Below, one piece after another: positions 15,853 through 23,789 of a stretch of 42,967 nucleotides of DNA. Under the pieces are notes generated by a model. It worked only from the letters and a program-made list of their open reading frames with translations, had not been told where the DNA came from and searched no databases. Each line of letters starts with the position of its first letter. Positions within the stretch are counted from its first letter, which is position 1. The DNA comes from Solirubrobacterales bacterium (GTDB lineage Bacteria > Actinomycetota > Thermoleophilia > Solirubrobacterales > Solirubrobacteraceae): NCBI GenBank assembly GCA_019244745.1, contig JAFASF010000274.1, positions 1-42,967 on the forward strand. Direction: 5' to 3'. Made by a program: the position numbers and the translations under genes.

Positions 15853-16608
15853 ATGACATCCGCAAGCGACTTGTCCGACAGGACCACGATCGTGGTCGGT
15901 GCGAGCCGCGGCCTGGGCCGCGGGATCGCAACGGCCCTCGCCGAGGCCGGTGCCCCAGTCATCGCCGTCGCCCGCACCGCGTCGCCGATAGTTGAGCTGG
16001 CAAATCGCACCGGCACTATCCAGCCCGAGGTCGCCGATGCCAGCGACGCCACCGTGGCGGGCAGCCTCATCGACCGCTACGAGCCTCAGGTCGTCATCCT
16101 GGTGGCCGGCGCAAGCCCGCTCATCCGCCCGCTCCAGCACCAGACGTGGGAGACGTTCTCGGTCAACTGGCAGACCGATGTCCGGATCGGCTTCCACTGG
16201 GTGCGCGAGGCTCTCCTCAAACCACTGCGGCGCGGCAGCCGGGTGGTCGTCATCAGCAGCGGTGCCGCACTGGCCGGCTCACCGCTCAGCGGTGGATATG
16301 CCGGCGCGAAGGCCACCCAGCGCTTCATCACCGCGTACGCCCGCGACGAAGCAAAGCGAGCCGAGCTGGACATCACCTTCACCGCGGTGCTGCCCCGGAT
16401 CACGCCGCTCACCGACCTCGGTCGGCCAGCGGTCCAGGCCTACGCGACCCGCAGCGGCCAGACTGTGGAGGAATATCTCCAACAGTTTGGCGAACCCCTC
16501 ACCCCAGAGGTCGCCGGCGCTGCTCTCGTCGAACTCGTACGGGCAGATGTCGCCGGCGTCGGCCCTAGCTACCTGCTGACGGGCGCCGGACTGCAGGCCC
16601 TACCCTGA
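15853..16608 (+). CDS. Short-chain dehydrogenase/reductase (second SDR)
   Basis: This 251-residue SDR shows TTIVVGASRGLGRGIATALA (GxxxGxG with Arg, suggesting NADP), EVADASDATVAGSL, VVILVAGASPLIRP (in place of NNAG), VVVISSGAALAG with the catalytic Ser, and GGYAGAKATQRFIT with Tyr and Lys. The NNAG motif is replaced by VAGA, a known variant. Substrate is unknown. An excellent site (AAAGGAGG) precedes the ATG. It follows the MFS exporter closely and is probably in its transcript. It is only distantly related to the SDR at 10.7 kb. Confidence 0.86.
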   Translation: MTSASDLSDRTTIVVGASRGLGRGIATALAEAGAPVIAVARTASPIVELANRTGTIQPEVADASDATVAGSLIDRYEPQVVILVAGASPLIRPLQHQTWETFSVNWQTDVRIGFHWVREALLKPLRRGSRVVVISSGAALAGSPLSGGYAGAKATQRFITAYARDEAKRAELDITFTAVLPRITPLTDLGRPAVQAYATRSGQTVEEYLQQFGEPLTPEVAGAALVELVRADVAGVGPSYLLTGAGLQALP

Positions 16609-16653
16609 GCCAGCTCACGTCACATGTCGTTCCAGATAAGAGGAGGCACGTTG

Positions 16654-16803
16654 ATGACCAGCGAAGGACCGCGTCAAACTAGCGGCGATGGGTGGGAACG
16701 ACCTGCCGATGCGCCAGCAGTCTGGTTCGAGTCACCGCGACGACATGCGCCGTCCAGCTGGTTCCCCGCGAAACGCTTATCAAGCACACGAGGAGGCGGG
16801 TAG
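16654..16803 (+). CDS. Small 49-residue protein coupled to DUF899 gene, not recognised
   Basis: A strong AGGAGG site 7 bases upstream and a TAG that directly abuts the ATG of the next gene (TAGATG) suggest real translation. The product begins MTSEGPRQTSGDGWERPADA and continues with tryptophan-phenylalanine pairs (VWFESPRR and SSWFPAKR). It is hydrophilic, has no membrane segment and resembles nothing I can name. It could be a leader peptide that sets ribosome loading on the DUF899 gene, or a decayed N-terminal stub. The next gene has its own AGGAGG just before its start. Confidence 0.45.
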   Translation: MTSEGPRQTSGDGWERPADAPAVWFESPRRHAPSSWFPAKRLSSTRGGG

Positions 16804-17544
16804 ATGACACACATTGACCCTGGCATTCGTTTTCCTGGCGAGTCCGAGGAGTACCGTCGCGCGCGGGATCGTCTGCTGGAAGCCGAGGCCGGGTTGCGGC
16901 GGTCGATCGAACAGGTCGCCTCCGAGCGGCGCATGCTGCCGCGGGGCGGCGTAGTTCCCGACGACTACCGCTTCGATGAAGCGTCCGACGGCGGCGAGGT
17001 ACGGTTCAGCGAGCTGTTCGAGGCGGGCAAGGACACGCTCGTCATCTACAGCTTCATGTTCCCGCGGCATTCGGGCGATACGAGGCCGGGACCCGAGGAG
17101 GGCGAGACGGCCCGGCTGCCGCTATCCGAGACCCCGTGTCCATCATGCACCTCGATTCTGGACTCGCTCGACGGCGCCGCTCTTCATCTCACCCGGCGGG
17201 TCAACCTCGCCGTGGTCGCCAAGTCGTATCCGGAGCGAATCCGCAACTTCGCGCGCGAGCGTGGATGGCGCCACCTGCGGCTTCTGTCCTCGCGAAGCAA
17301 CCCGTACAACCGCGACTACCACGCGGAGACCCTGGAAGGCGAGCAGATGCCGATCCTGAACGTGTTCGTCCGCGACGGCGACCAGTTCCGCCATACGTGG
17401 GCCTCGGAGCTCATGTACGCGCCGCGGGACGAGGGTGAGGAGGCCCGCCACGTCGACTCCATCTGGCCGATCTGGAATGTGCTGGATGTGACGCCGGAAG
17501 GGCGTGGCAACGAGTCGAACTTCCCGGCGCTGCGATACGACTGA
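16804..17544 (+). CDS. DUF899 thioredoxin-fold protein (paralogue 2, intact CPSC)
   Basis: The 246-residue protein is a clear DUF899 member: RARDRLLEAEAGLRRSIEQV at the N-terminus, LPRGGVVPDDYRFD, TLVIYSFMFPRHSG and the redox-type motif ETPCPSCTSILDSLDGAA. Then come NLAVVAKSYPERIRNFARER, LRLLSSRSNPYNRDYH and the family-typical C-terminus VDSIWPIWNVLDVTPEGRG. Unlike paralogue 1 it keeps both cysteines. A thioredoxin-like or peroxiredoxin-like activity is plausible but not established. The AGGAGG just before the ATG overlaps the end of the small upstream frame. It is the last strong member of the cotranscribed block. Confidence 0.88.
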   Translation: MTHIDPGIRFPGESEEYRRARDRLLEAEAGLRRSIEQVASERRMLPRGGVVPDDYRFDEASDGGEVRFSELFEAGKDTLVIYSFMFPRHSGDTRPGPEEGETARLPLSETPCPSCTSILDSLDGAALHLTRRVNLAVVAKSYPERIRNFARERGWRHLRLLSSRSNPYNRDYHAETLEGEQMPILNVFVRDGDQFRHTWASELMYAPRDEGEEARHVDSIWPIWNVLDVTPEGRGNESNFPALRYD

Positions 17545-17713
17545 GCGGCGCTGGCGCTGGGTCAGGATCCGCGGGGCGTCTAGATCTTCTGTGTCAAGGC
17601 GGCCACTGGCAGCGATTGCGGGTCGTCAAGATCGACCGCCGCAATCTTTTGCGACATGTCCGCAATGGCAGGCCGGGCGGACTAACGGCGCGATAGCGAT
17701 AGGGTCCGTGATC

Positions 17714-18109
17714 GTGAATGACAACGACGTGAGCCAGTGGTTCGGCGAGTACCTCGACGCGTTCGCCGCCTGCGGACGAGGGGAGGGCAACCCCACCTCC
17801 CTGCTTGCCTACTATGGCGTGCCGCTCTTGCTCGCGACTGACGATGGCTTCGTCGCTTTAACAAGCGAGGATCTGGTCGTTGCCGCCGCAAAGCAACAGA
17901 TCGACGCGATGCGCGCTGCCAATTACGACCACAGTGACGTCCTCGACTCTGAAGTCACCGTTCTGAACGCTACGTCCGCGATCTACAGAGGGGAGTTCTC
18001 CCGCGCGCGCCGCGACGGCGCTGAGATCAGCCGGCTCACCGTGAGCTATCTGGTGACCTACGGCCCGGTTGGCCATCGAATCTCAGTGCTGGCGGTCCAT
18101 AGCCGGTGA
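17714..18109 (+). CDS. SnoaL/NTF2-like protein (DUF6841 type)
   Basis: The 131-residue protein begins VNDNDVSQWFGEYLDAFAAC, a helix pair typical of NTF2-like small folds, and continues with LLAYYGVPLLLATDDGFVAL, VVAAAKQQIDAMRAANYDHS and the paired strands AIYRGEFSRARRDGAEISRL, TVSYLVTYGP and RISVLAVHSR. This pattern fits the DUF6841/SnoaL-like group. The role is unknown; such folds bind small ligands, and the same fold forms the tail of the sigma factors in this block. GTG 17714 is preferred over GTG 17708 because an AGGG lies 9 bases upstream. Confidence 0.68.
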   Translation: MNDNDVSQWFGEYLDAFAACGRGEGNPTSLLAYYGVPLLLATDDGFVALTSEDLVVAAAKQQIDAMRAANYDHSDVLDSEVTVLNATSAIYRGEFSRARRDGAEISRLTVSYLVTYGPVGHRISVLAVHSR

Positions 18110-18555
18110 TCCCTTCTCGAGGGCGTCGGGTCATGGCGCCGATCGTCGATCGCGCTTGATCAGACTGAGTTACACAGGGGAAACGCAAAGTCCACGTGTC
18201 CTGCTCCCGTGTCGGTCGTGGAGCGCGAGCCGTTGCGCGTGTTCGTTGTTCGGCTGCTCACAGCGAGACCCCGAGACGATGCGCTTCGTTGGAGGAGCGC
18301 GCGATGACCCCAGCGGGCGATCATCGCTGCCGCGGGATATCGATCCTCTGGCACATGCACCGCCAGCGCGGCCTACTCCGGTCACGCCCACAACGTGGCG
18401 CGGGACACTAACGATCCAATATCGGCGCTCGCCGGGGGTCGTGACCCGTCTCGTTAGGGCCGACGGCATGCGCGATTGAGCGGCGAATTTCGAGCCGCTC
18501 CGACGTCATTGCCTGTGATGACCGCGAGAGTGAGACGGCGTGCGAGGACGCGAGC
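18110..18555. other. Intergenic stretch before the frameshifted sigma gene
   Basis: About 445 bases without a convincing gene. A short frame at 18304 has a fair ribosome site (GGAGG) but codes for an arginine- and histidine-rich peptide without motifs. The bipartite ECF element found three times upstream is not present here in the expected register. Confidence 0.4.
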
Positions 18556-19546
18556 GTGACCGAGCACACGCTCGCCCGTGCACGCGCCGGCGACGCGCAC
18601 GCGTTCCGGGAGCTGACCGACCCCTACAGGCGTGAGCTGCAGGCGCACATCTACCGGATCGTCGGCTCGGCCCAGGACACCGAGGACCTGCTTCAAGAGA
18701 CGTTGCTCGCCGCGTGGCGCGGCCTCGAGCGATTCCAAGAGCGCGCATCCGCGCGTGCTTGGCTGTACCGGATCGCCACCATCCGCTCGCTCGATGCGCT
18801 GCGCGCGAGCCGGCGCCGCCCGGAAGAGTTGCAGCGGCTGAGCGGCCTGCCCGAGCCAACCAGGTACGGCGAGGCGATCTGGGTTGAGCCCTACCCCGAT
18901 GTCCTGCTCGAGGGCATCCCCGACGCAGCTCCTGGACCGGAGGCCCGTTACGAGGCCAGGGAGGCGATCGCGCTGGCGTTCATCGTTGGTCTGCAGCACC
19001 TGCCGCCGCAGCAGAGCGCCGTGCTCGTCTTGCGCGACGTGCTCGGGTTCCGCGCCAGCGAGTCGGCCAGATGCTTGACACCACCGAGCCATCGGTCAAC
19101 AGCCTCCTGCGCCGCGCACGTGCGGCATTCGAGTCGCGCCTCCCGGCCGCGAGCGGGCTCGGCTGCCGAACTCCAAGCCCGACCGCGACGCCGTCGGCCG
19201 ATTCACCGAAGCCATCGAGACGGGCGACACCGACGCCGTGGTCGCCCTGCTGACCGACGACGCCTGGCTGACGATGCCGCCCGAGCCGTACGGGTACCAG
19301 GGCCGGGACGCGATCGGCGCGTTCCTACGCGACCGCGTGGTCCGACGCGGGGCGCCGCGACTCGTACCCACGCGCGCGAACGCCCAGCCGGCGTTCGGCG
19401 TCTACTTCCACACGCCTCAAACCGAGATCGCGCGACCGCACGCAATGCTCGTCCTCACGCTGGAGAGCGACCGAATATCCGCGATCACATGGTTCGGCGA
19501 CATCGGCTTCTTCCCGCACTTCGGACTCCCGCGAATTCTGCGGTAG
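18556..19546 (+). pseudogene. ECF sigma factor with SnoaL tail (TIGR02960 type), broken by two frameshifts
   Basis: The first frame gives region 2 (ARAGDAHAFRELTDPYRREL, QDTEDLLQETLLAAWRGLER, ARAWLYRIAT) and the start of region 4 (LPPQQSAVLVLRDVLGFRAS). Near 19065 the reading changes frame to MLDTTEPSVNSLLRRARAAF, the recognition helix. Near 19160 it changes again to GRFTEAIETGDTDAVVALLT and the SnoaL part ending FFPHFGLPRILR. Each piece is well conserved, so the gene was a normal TIGR02960 sigma until recently, or the two breaks are sequencing errors. The start is GTG at 18556. Confidence 0.72.
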
Positions 19547-20006
19547 GAAGGCGGCGGTGCGCTCGCTGAACGGGGCTCGAGAAGCCTGACGGCCACGCCT
19601 CGACCGCGTTCCGCACCCGGTGGGCCTGGAAGGTGACCGGTACCCCTCGGGTCGCGGCACGTTTGTCTCCCCGCGGCCGGGCAGTGCTTGCACGTCTGGT
19701 CAAGTGCAGTTCTGCCTGACCGGTAGCGCCCGGCGCGAGGCACACAACCGCTGGGCGCTCTCATCGGCCAGGGGTGACACTCCCGTTCGGTAGTCGCGTA
19801 CTCGTACTCGGATGATGGGTCTCCTCACGGAACCCTGCCGGCGCCGACACCCACAGAGCGGCAGCAGCTCCTTTGAAGCCCGGGCACCGCGAAGGACAGC
19901 GCGAGCTGCAGTCGCAGGCGGCGGCGACGCAGCGCACATCCTTCGTTGAATTGTGGGTTGAACCGTCTTGATGTAGCCCGTTCGCTCGAAGAGAATCTGC
20001 AAACAT
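19547..20006. other. Intergenic stretch, nothing recognised
   Basis: Between the broken sigma gene and the GYD gene no frame has conserved motifs or a good ribosome site. The last 80 bases are relatively A+T-rich for this genome (around 19940-20006), as expected for a promoter before the GYD gene, but I cannot define its elements. Confidence 0.35.
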
Positions 20007-20016
20007 GTTCGCGAAC
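20007..20016. promoter_or_regulatory. Perfect 10-base palindrome before GYD gene
   Basis: GTTCGCGAAC lies just upstream of the GGAGG ribosome site and the GTG start of the GYD gene. A nearby GTTCGC at 19980-19985 repeats the half-site. The position would suit a repressor operator in the 5' leader, but no regulator is adjacent. Confidence 0.35.
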
Positions 20017-20030
20017 GACTGGAGGCAGAC

Positions 20031-20351
20031 GTGCCGCTCTATCTAGGCCGGTTCAAATACTCCGCGGAGGCGATGCAGGCGATGATCGAGAATCCGCACG
20101 ATCGAGGGGCGCTCGCCGCGGAGGCAGCCGAGTCCCTCGGATGCAAGCTGCGCGGCATCTGGTGGTCCTTCGGCGATCACGACGGGGTGTTCCTGTTAGA
20201 GGCGCCGGACAACGCCGCGGTGGTCGCGCTGGCGATGGCGGTCGGCGCGAGCGGACAGATCAGCACCGAGACCACTGCGCTCCTCGACATGGAGGAGGCA
20301 CAGGAGGCCATGCGGCGGGCCGCGACCGCGACCTTCCGCCCGCCGCGGTGA
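20031..20351 (+). CDS. GYD-domain protein
   Basis: The 106-residue product starts (GTG) with MPLYLGRFKYSAEAMQAMIE, the typical GYD-domain opening (strand, then K-x-x-x-E-x-M/L helix). It continues with AESLGCKLRGIWWSFGDHDG (usually GG-x-x-x-x-x-Y-x-x-G-x-YD) and AMAVGASGQISTETTALL. GYD proteins are small ferredoxin-like folds of unknown function, related to stress-response dimeric barrels. A GGAGG site lies 7 bases before the GTG. It stands at the end of the sigma-associated block and may or may not belong to it. Confidence 0.8.
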   Translation: MPLYLGRFKYSAEAMQAMIENPHDRGALAAEAAESLGCKLRGIWWSFGDHDGVFLLEAPDNAAVVALAMAVGASGQISTETTALLDMEEAQEAMRRAATATFRPPR

Positions 20352-20464
20352 TCGCTGGCCAGACGTTCGCCTCTGAAGAGGTGGCGGCGGCCCGGGGTGC
20401 GCAGGGTGTCGGCGGAGCAGATGCCAGGGTCTCTCCCGGCGCCCGGCGGCGATAGGCACCCGGT

Positions 20465-21157
20465 TTAGAGAAGAGTGCGAGTCAGCAGGCCACGACTCGC
20501 GAATCCGACCGAGCCGTCCAGTGCATCCTCGAAGGCAGCGGTGAGGTCCGGATGCTCCCGGAGCGCCCAGAGCGCCTCAGCGTTTGTCCAGGCAGCGTTC
20601 CGGGCCTCGGCAATGCTCCACATCGCCACCACGTCGTCGACGCGTCCGAGCACTTGGTCGGCCACGCCGACCAGGCCGGTGAGGTACTCATGCTTCACCT
20701 GGGACTCGACCGCCGCAATGGTGTCGTTGATCTTGAGGTAATCCCGGTACTGGGGTGAATCGCGATCGACCGCGATTCCCCGCGCTTCGCACGTCGACAC
20801 CAGCGCGAGCGGTAGGTCGTGGTTGATATGAGCGTTCATGCCTGCGAGCGCGAACTGAATTGGGGCGATGCAAGTATCAGAGCGGGCCGCGAACAGCGGC
20901 GCCCATGAGCGCGGCGGCGGCCGGCCGCCGTCACAAGCATCCAGGGCGTCGAAGTAAAGGCCCGCAAAGCCGACATCCAGAGCGTCGATGAACGCGGAGT
21001 CCTCAAAGCCTGGCGCCTGGGCGGCCGTGTCCACCGATACCGTCTCCTCCAGGTAGAGGTGGTTGAAGCGGGCGACGCCGTCGGCGACTGGCAGCTCGCG
21101 AGCTACCGCCTCCATGCGTGCGATAACAGTCGCTATGGGGTCGCTGGCGCCTGTCAC
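20465..21157 (-). CDS. DUF5995 family protein
   Basis: The product (230 residues from GTG 21157) reads DPIATVIARMEAVARELPVA, then DGVARFNHLYLEET. Later come GLYFDALDA, FAARSDTCIAPIQFALAGMN, AHINHDLPLALV and QVLGRVDDVVAMWSI. NAHINHDLP is the hallmark of DUF5995, an actinobacterial family of alpha-helical proteins with conserved histidines, probably metal-binding, of unknown function. The frame stays open up to GTG 21325, but the extra 56 residues show no conservation, so I chose 21157 near the start of the family core. The gene is divergent from the GH6 gene. Confidence 0.72.
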   Translation of the reverse strand: MTGASDPIATVIARMEAVARELPVADGVARFNHLYLEETVSVDTAAQAPGFEDSAFIDALDVGFAGLYFDALDACDGGRPPPRSWAPLFAARSDTCIAPIQFALAGMNAHINHDLPLALVSTCEARGIAVDRDSPQYRDYLKINDTIAAVESQVKHEYLTGLVGVADQVLGRVDDVVAMWSIAEARNAAWTNAEALWALREHPDLTAAFEDALDGSVGFASRGLLTRTLL

Positions 21158-21381
21158 CTCAAGAACAACTGTAGAGGGCTCACAGGGTGGTGACGAATTG
21201 CCTGGTCCAAACGGTGAGCATGCCAACGGGGCGCAAGATCCAGCGCATCCTCGCTCGGGGAAGCGGGTACTCGAGGTTGCACCCGTGACATGCTTGAAGC
21301 TCACCTTCCGAACTCGGTGAACCACTCGCGGCTCGAGCGGCTTCAGATTGGATCACTGCCGTTGCTGGTAGACCTCAGGTC

Positions 21382-22473
21382 ATGACTCGTCGAAGGACGC
21401 CACGGAGCTCGCGCCGCGGGCTCGTCTTACTTCTGGCAGCTTGGGCCGCCTGCCTCTTCATGCCTGCGGTACCGGACGCGCGCGCCGGCGTCGCCAACGG
21501 CGGCCTCCCGGGAGCTCGAAGCTCAGATCCCTTGAGCGGCCTGCGGTGGGGCGTCTACACCGGTCCGATCGACGGTGTTTACACCACCTACCGAGCATCC
21601 TCAGGTCAAAATCGGGCCCTCCTCGCCGAGATCGCGCTGCGGCCTCGGATGACCTGGTTCGGGTCGTGGATCTCGGACGGCAGCGCTGAAGCAACTGCCC
21701 GGCAATACATCCAGGACCAAACCCACGGCAATCCCAATGTCCTGGCCCAGATTGCGATCTTCCGCCTCGACCCATGGGAGTACGGAGCCTGCTCGAAGGC
21801 GCCGTCGGTTGCCGAGCAGATGAGCTACCGCAACTGGATAGGCGCCTTCGCGGCGGGCATCGGCTCCTCACGCGTCGCGCTCGTGCTGCAACCCGATCTG
21901 CCGTTCGCGCTCTGCGCGCCCGACCATGGCAAGGTCGCCCTCAGCCTCGTCCGATATGCGGCTCAGGTGTTCGCGGCCCTTCCACACACGAGCGTCTACA
22001 TCGATGCCGGTGCGGGCGACTGGCCGACGGTCAGGCAGGCGGTCTCGCTGCTTCGCTCCGCCGGTGTCGCCTACGCGCGCGGGTTCGCGCTGAATGCCAC
22101 CCATTACGACTCAAACGCCGACGAGCTTAAGTTCGGGGGACGGGTGTCGGAGGCGCTCGCCCGGGTCGGAGTGCCCGGCAAGCACTTCGTGATCAACACG
22201 GCGGAGAACGGAGTGGCGTGGCACTACTGGCAATACCGCGGCAACCACTCAAACCCGCGCGTGTGTGACGTCAGGCCGGACTGGCCGTGCATGACGCTTG
22301 GCGTCCCCCCGACGACCAACGTCACGAGGTATCTGTCCGGTCAGCTCAGGCGAACCGCTGCCAAGCTTTGCGACGCATTCCTGTGGATCGGTCGTCCATG
22401 GCTGAAAGACGGAGCAAACCCGTTCGTGCTCTCGCAGGCTCTGGCGCTCGCGCGCTCGACGCCGTACAGATAG
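21382..22473 (+). CDS. Secreted glycoside hydrolase family 6 (cellulase/cellobiohydrolase-like)
   Basis: The 363-residue protein has a twin-arginine-like basic N-terminus, a hydrophobic core LVLLLAAWAACLFMP and a probable signal-peptidase site after residue 35 (ARA-G). The mature part follows GH6: VALVLQPDLP (family: VxEPDxL, with Asp172 at the acid position), TSVYIDAGAGDW (YLDAGHSxW), YARGFALNATHYDS, KHFVINTAENG and CDAFLWIGRPWLKDGA. These are the conserved blocks of beta-1,4-endoglucanases and cellobiohydrolases. There is no carbohydrate-binding module. A usual E in the VxEPD motif is Q here. It likely hydrolyses beta-glucan outside the cell. Confidence 0.8.
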   Translation: MTRRRTPRSSRRGLVLLLAAWAACLFMPAVPDARAGVANGGLPGARSSDPLSGLRWGVYTGPIDGVYTTYRASSGQNRALLAEIALRPRMTWFGSWISDGSAEATARQYIQDQTHGNPNVLAQIAIFRLDPWEYGACSKAPSVAEQMSYRNWIGAFAAGIGSSRVALVLQPDLPFALCAPDHGKVALSLVRYAAQVFAALPHTSVYIDAGAGDWPTVRQAVSLLRSAGVAYARGFALNATHYDSNADELKFGGRVSEALARVGVPGKHFVINTAENGVAWHYWQYRGNHSNPRVCDVRPDWPCMTLGVPPTTNVTRYLSGQLRRTAAKLCDAFLWIGRPWLKDGANPFVLSQALALARSTPYR

Positions 22474-22654
22474 ACGCTCACAACGAGCGGCAGCGCAAAG
22501 TGCGCTACCAAACGGATAGCTACGGAGTGATGCGGCGGCCGGGTCGGAGAGGACCGTGCGGACTCGACGACAGCCCTCCCGGCGGCTCGGATTCCGCGTC
22601 ATACACTGACCGTCACCACCCATTGACCTCATCACGGGAAGCTGAGGAAGCACC

Positions 22655-23758
22655 ATGGCGCCGAACCGCAACCTGCAACGTCTTCACGAGGCTGGAGTCT
22701 CGATTTGGCTCGACACGCTGTCTCGCGAGCTGATCGAGGGCGGTGAATTCGCAGCGCTGGTCGCCGATTACAGCGTGACCGGCGCGACGTCCAATCCGAC
22801 GATCTTCGCCAAAGCGATCACGAGCTCTGACCTCTACGACAACCAACTGCGTGCGTTGGTCTCCGGGAGTCAGCGCGACCCGCGGGAATTGTTCTTCTCG
22901 CTCGCGCTGGATGATGTGCGCGCCGCGGCCGCGCTGCTCCGCCCCGAATACGACCGTTCGGCGCACGCCGATGGCTTCATTTCCTTTGAGTGCACTCCGG
23001 ACTTGGCGGATGACACCGAAGCCACCATCGCCCAGGCGACTGATCTGTGGCAGCGGCTCGACCGCCCGAACGTGATGATCAAGGTGCCCGGAACCACCGC
23101 CGGATTGCCGGCGATCGAGGAGCTCACTCGCCGGGGGGTCAACGTCAACATCACGTTGCTGTTCTCGATCGAGCGCTACGAGCGGGTGATCGACGCCTAC
23201 CTGCGGGGGCTCACGGCGCGGGCTGAGGCCGGCGCGCCCCTGGACGCGATCAGCTCCGTTGCGTCGTTCTTTCTATCCCGGATCGACACCAAGGTCGATG
23301 AGCAGCTGCCGGAGGACTCGCCGCTCCGTGGTCAGGTCGCGCTCGCTTCGGCGCGGGTCGCGTATCAGCGGTACCTGGCCAAGTTCGCCGGGGCCGGGTG
23401 GGAGCGGCTCGAGAGCCTGGGCGCCCGGCGACAGCGGCCGCTGTGGGCCAGCACCGGAACGAAGAACCCCCGCTATTCGGACGTGCTCTACGTGTCGGAG
23501 CTGATCGGCCCCGACGTCGTCAGCACGATGCCCGAGCAGACGCTGCGCGCGTTCGCCGACCACGGCGAGGTCAGGTCCACGCTCGACGCCGACCCCCGGC
23601 GCGCGCAAAGAGCGCTCGCCGACGCCCAGACAGCCGGAATCGAACTCGAAAGCCTCACGACCGAGCTCGAGCGCGAAGGCGTCCAGGCGTTCTGCGACTC
23701 CTACCACCAGCTGCTCGACTGCATCGAGAGCAAGCTCGGCGCGGTCAGTGCGGCGTAG
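22655..23758 (+). CDS. tal: Transaldolase
   Basis: The 367-residue length and motifs match the actinobacterial/cyanobacterial type transaldolase of the pentose phosphate pathway. GVSIWLDTLSRELIEGG opens the barrel and TGATSNPTIFAKAI follows. The Schiff-base lysine is Lys143 in NVMIKVPGTTAG. VNVNITLLFSIERYERVI, SSVASFFLSRIDTKVD and PLWASTGTKNPRYSDVLYV complete the set. It moves a dihydroxyacetone unit between sugar phosphates in the cytosol. It stands alone here; the usual neighbours tkt, zwf and opcA are not in the window. The start ATG follows GAGGAAG-like purines. Confidence 0.93.
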   Translation: MAPNRNLQRLHEAGVSIWLDTLSRELIEGGEFAALVADYSVTGATSNPTIFAKAITSSDLYDNQLRALVSGSQRDPRELFFSLALDDVRAAAALLRPEYDRSAHADGFISFECTPDLADDTEATIAQATDLWQRLDRPNVMIKVPGTTAGLPAIEELTRRGVNVNITLLFSIERYERVIDAYLRGLTARAEAGAPLDAISSVASFFLSRIDTKVDEQLPEDSPLRGQVALASARVAYQRYLAKFAGAGWERLESLGARRQRPLWASTGTKNPRYSDVLYVSELIGPDVVSTMPEQTLRAFADHGEVRSTLDADPRRAQRALADAQTAGIELESLTTELEREGVQAFCDSYHQLLDCIESKLGAVSAA

Positions 23759-23789
23759 CGATACGTGCCCGGGAGCGAGTCGACGTCGC

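Noticed and set aside
16654-16680. GATGAC followed by CGTCAAAC as a fourth ECF promoter copy
   Set aside because: The spacing (13 bases) and sequence do not match the three real copies.
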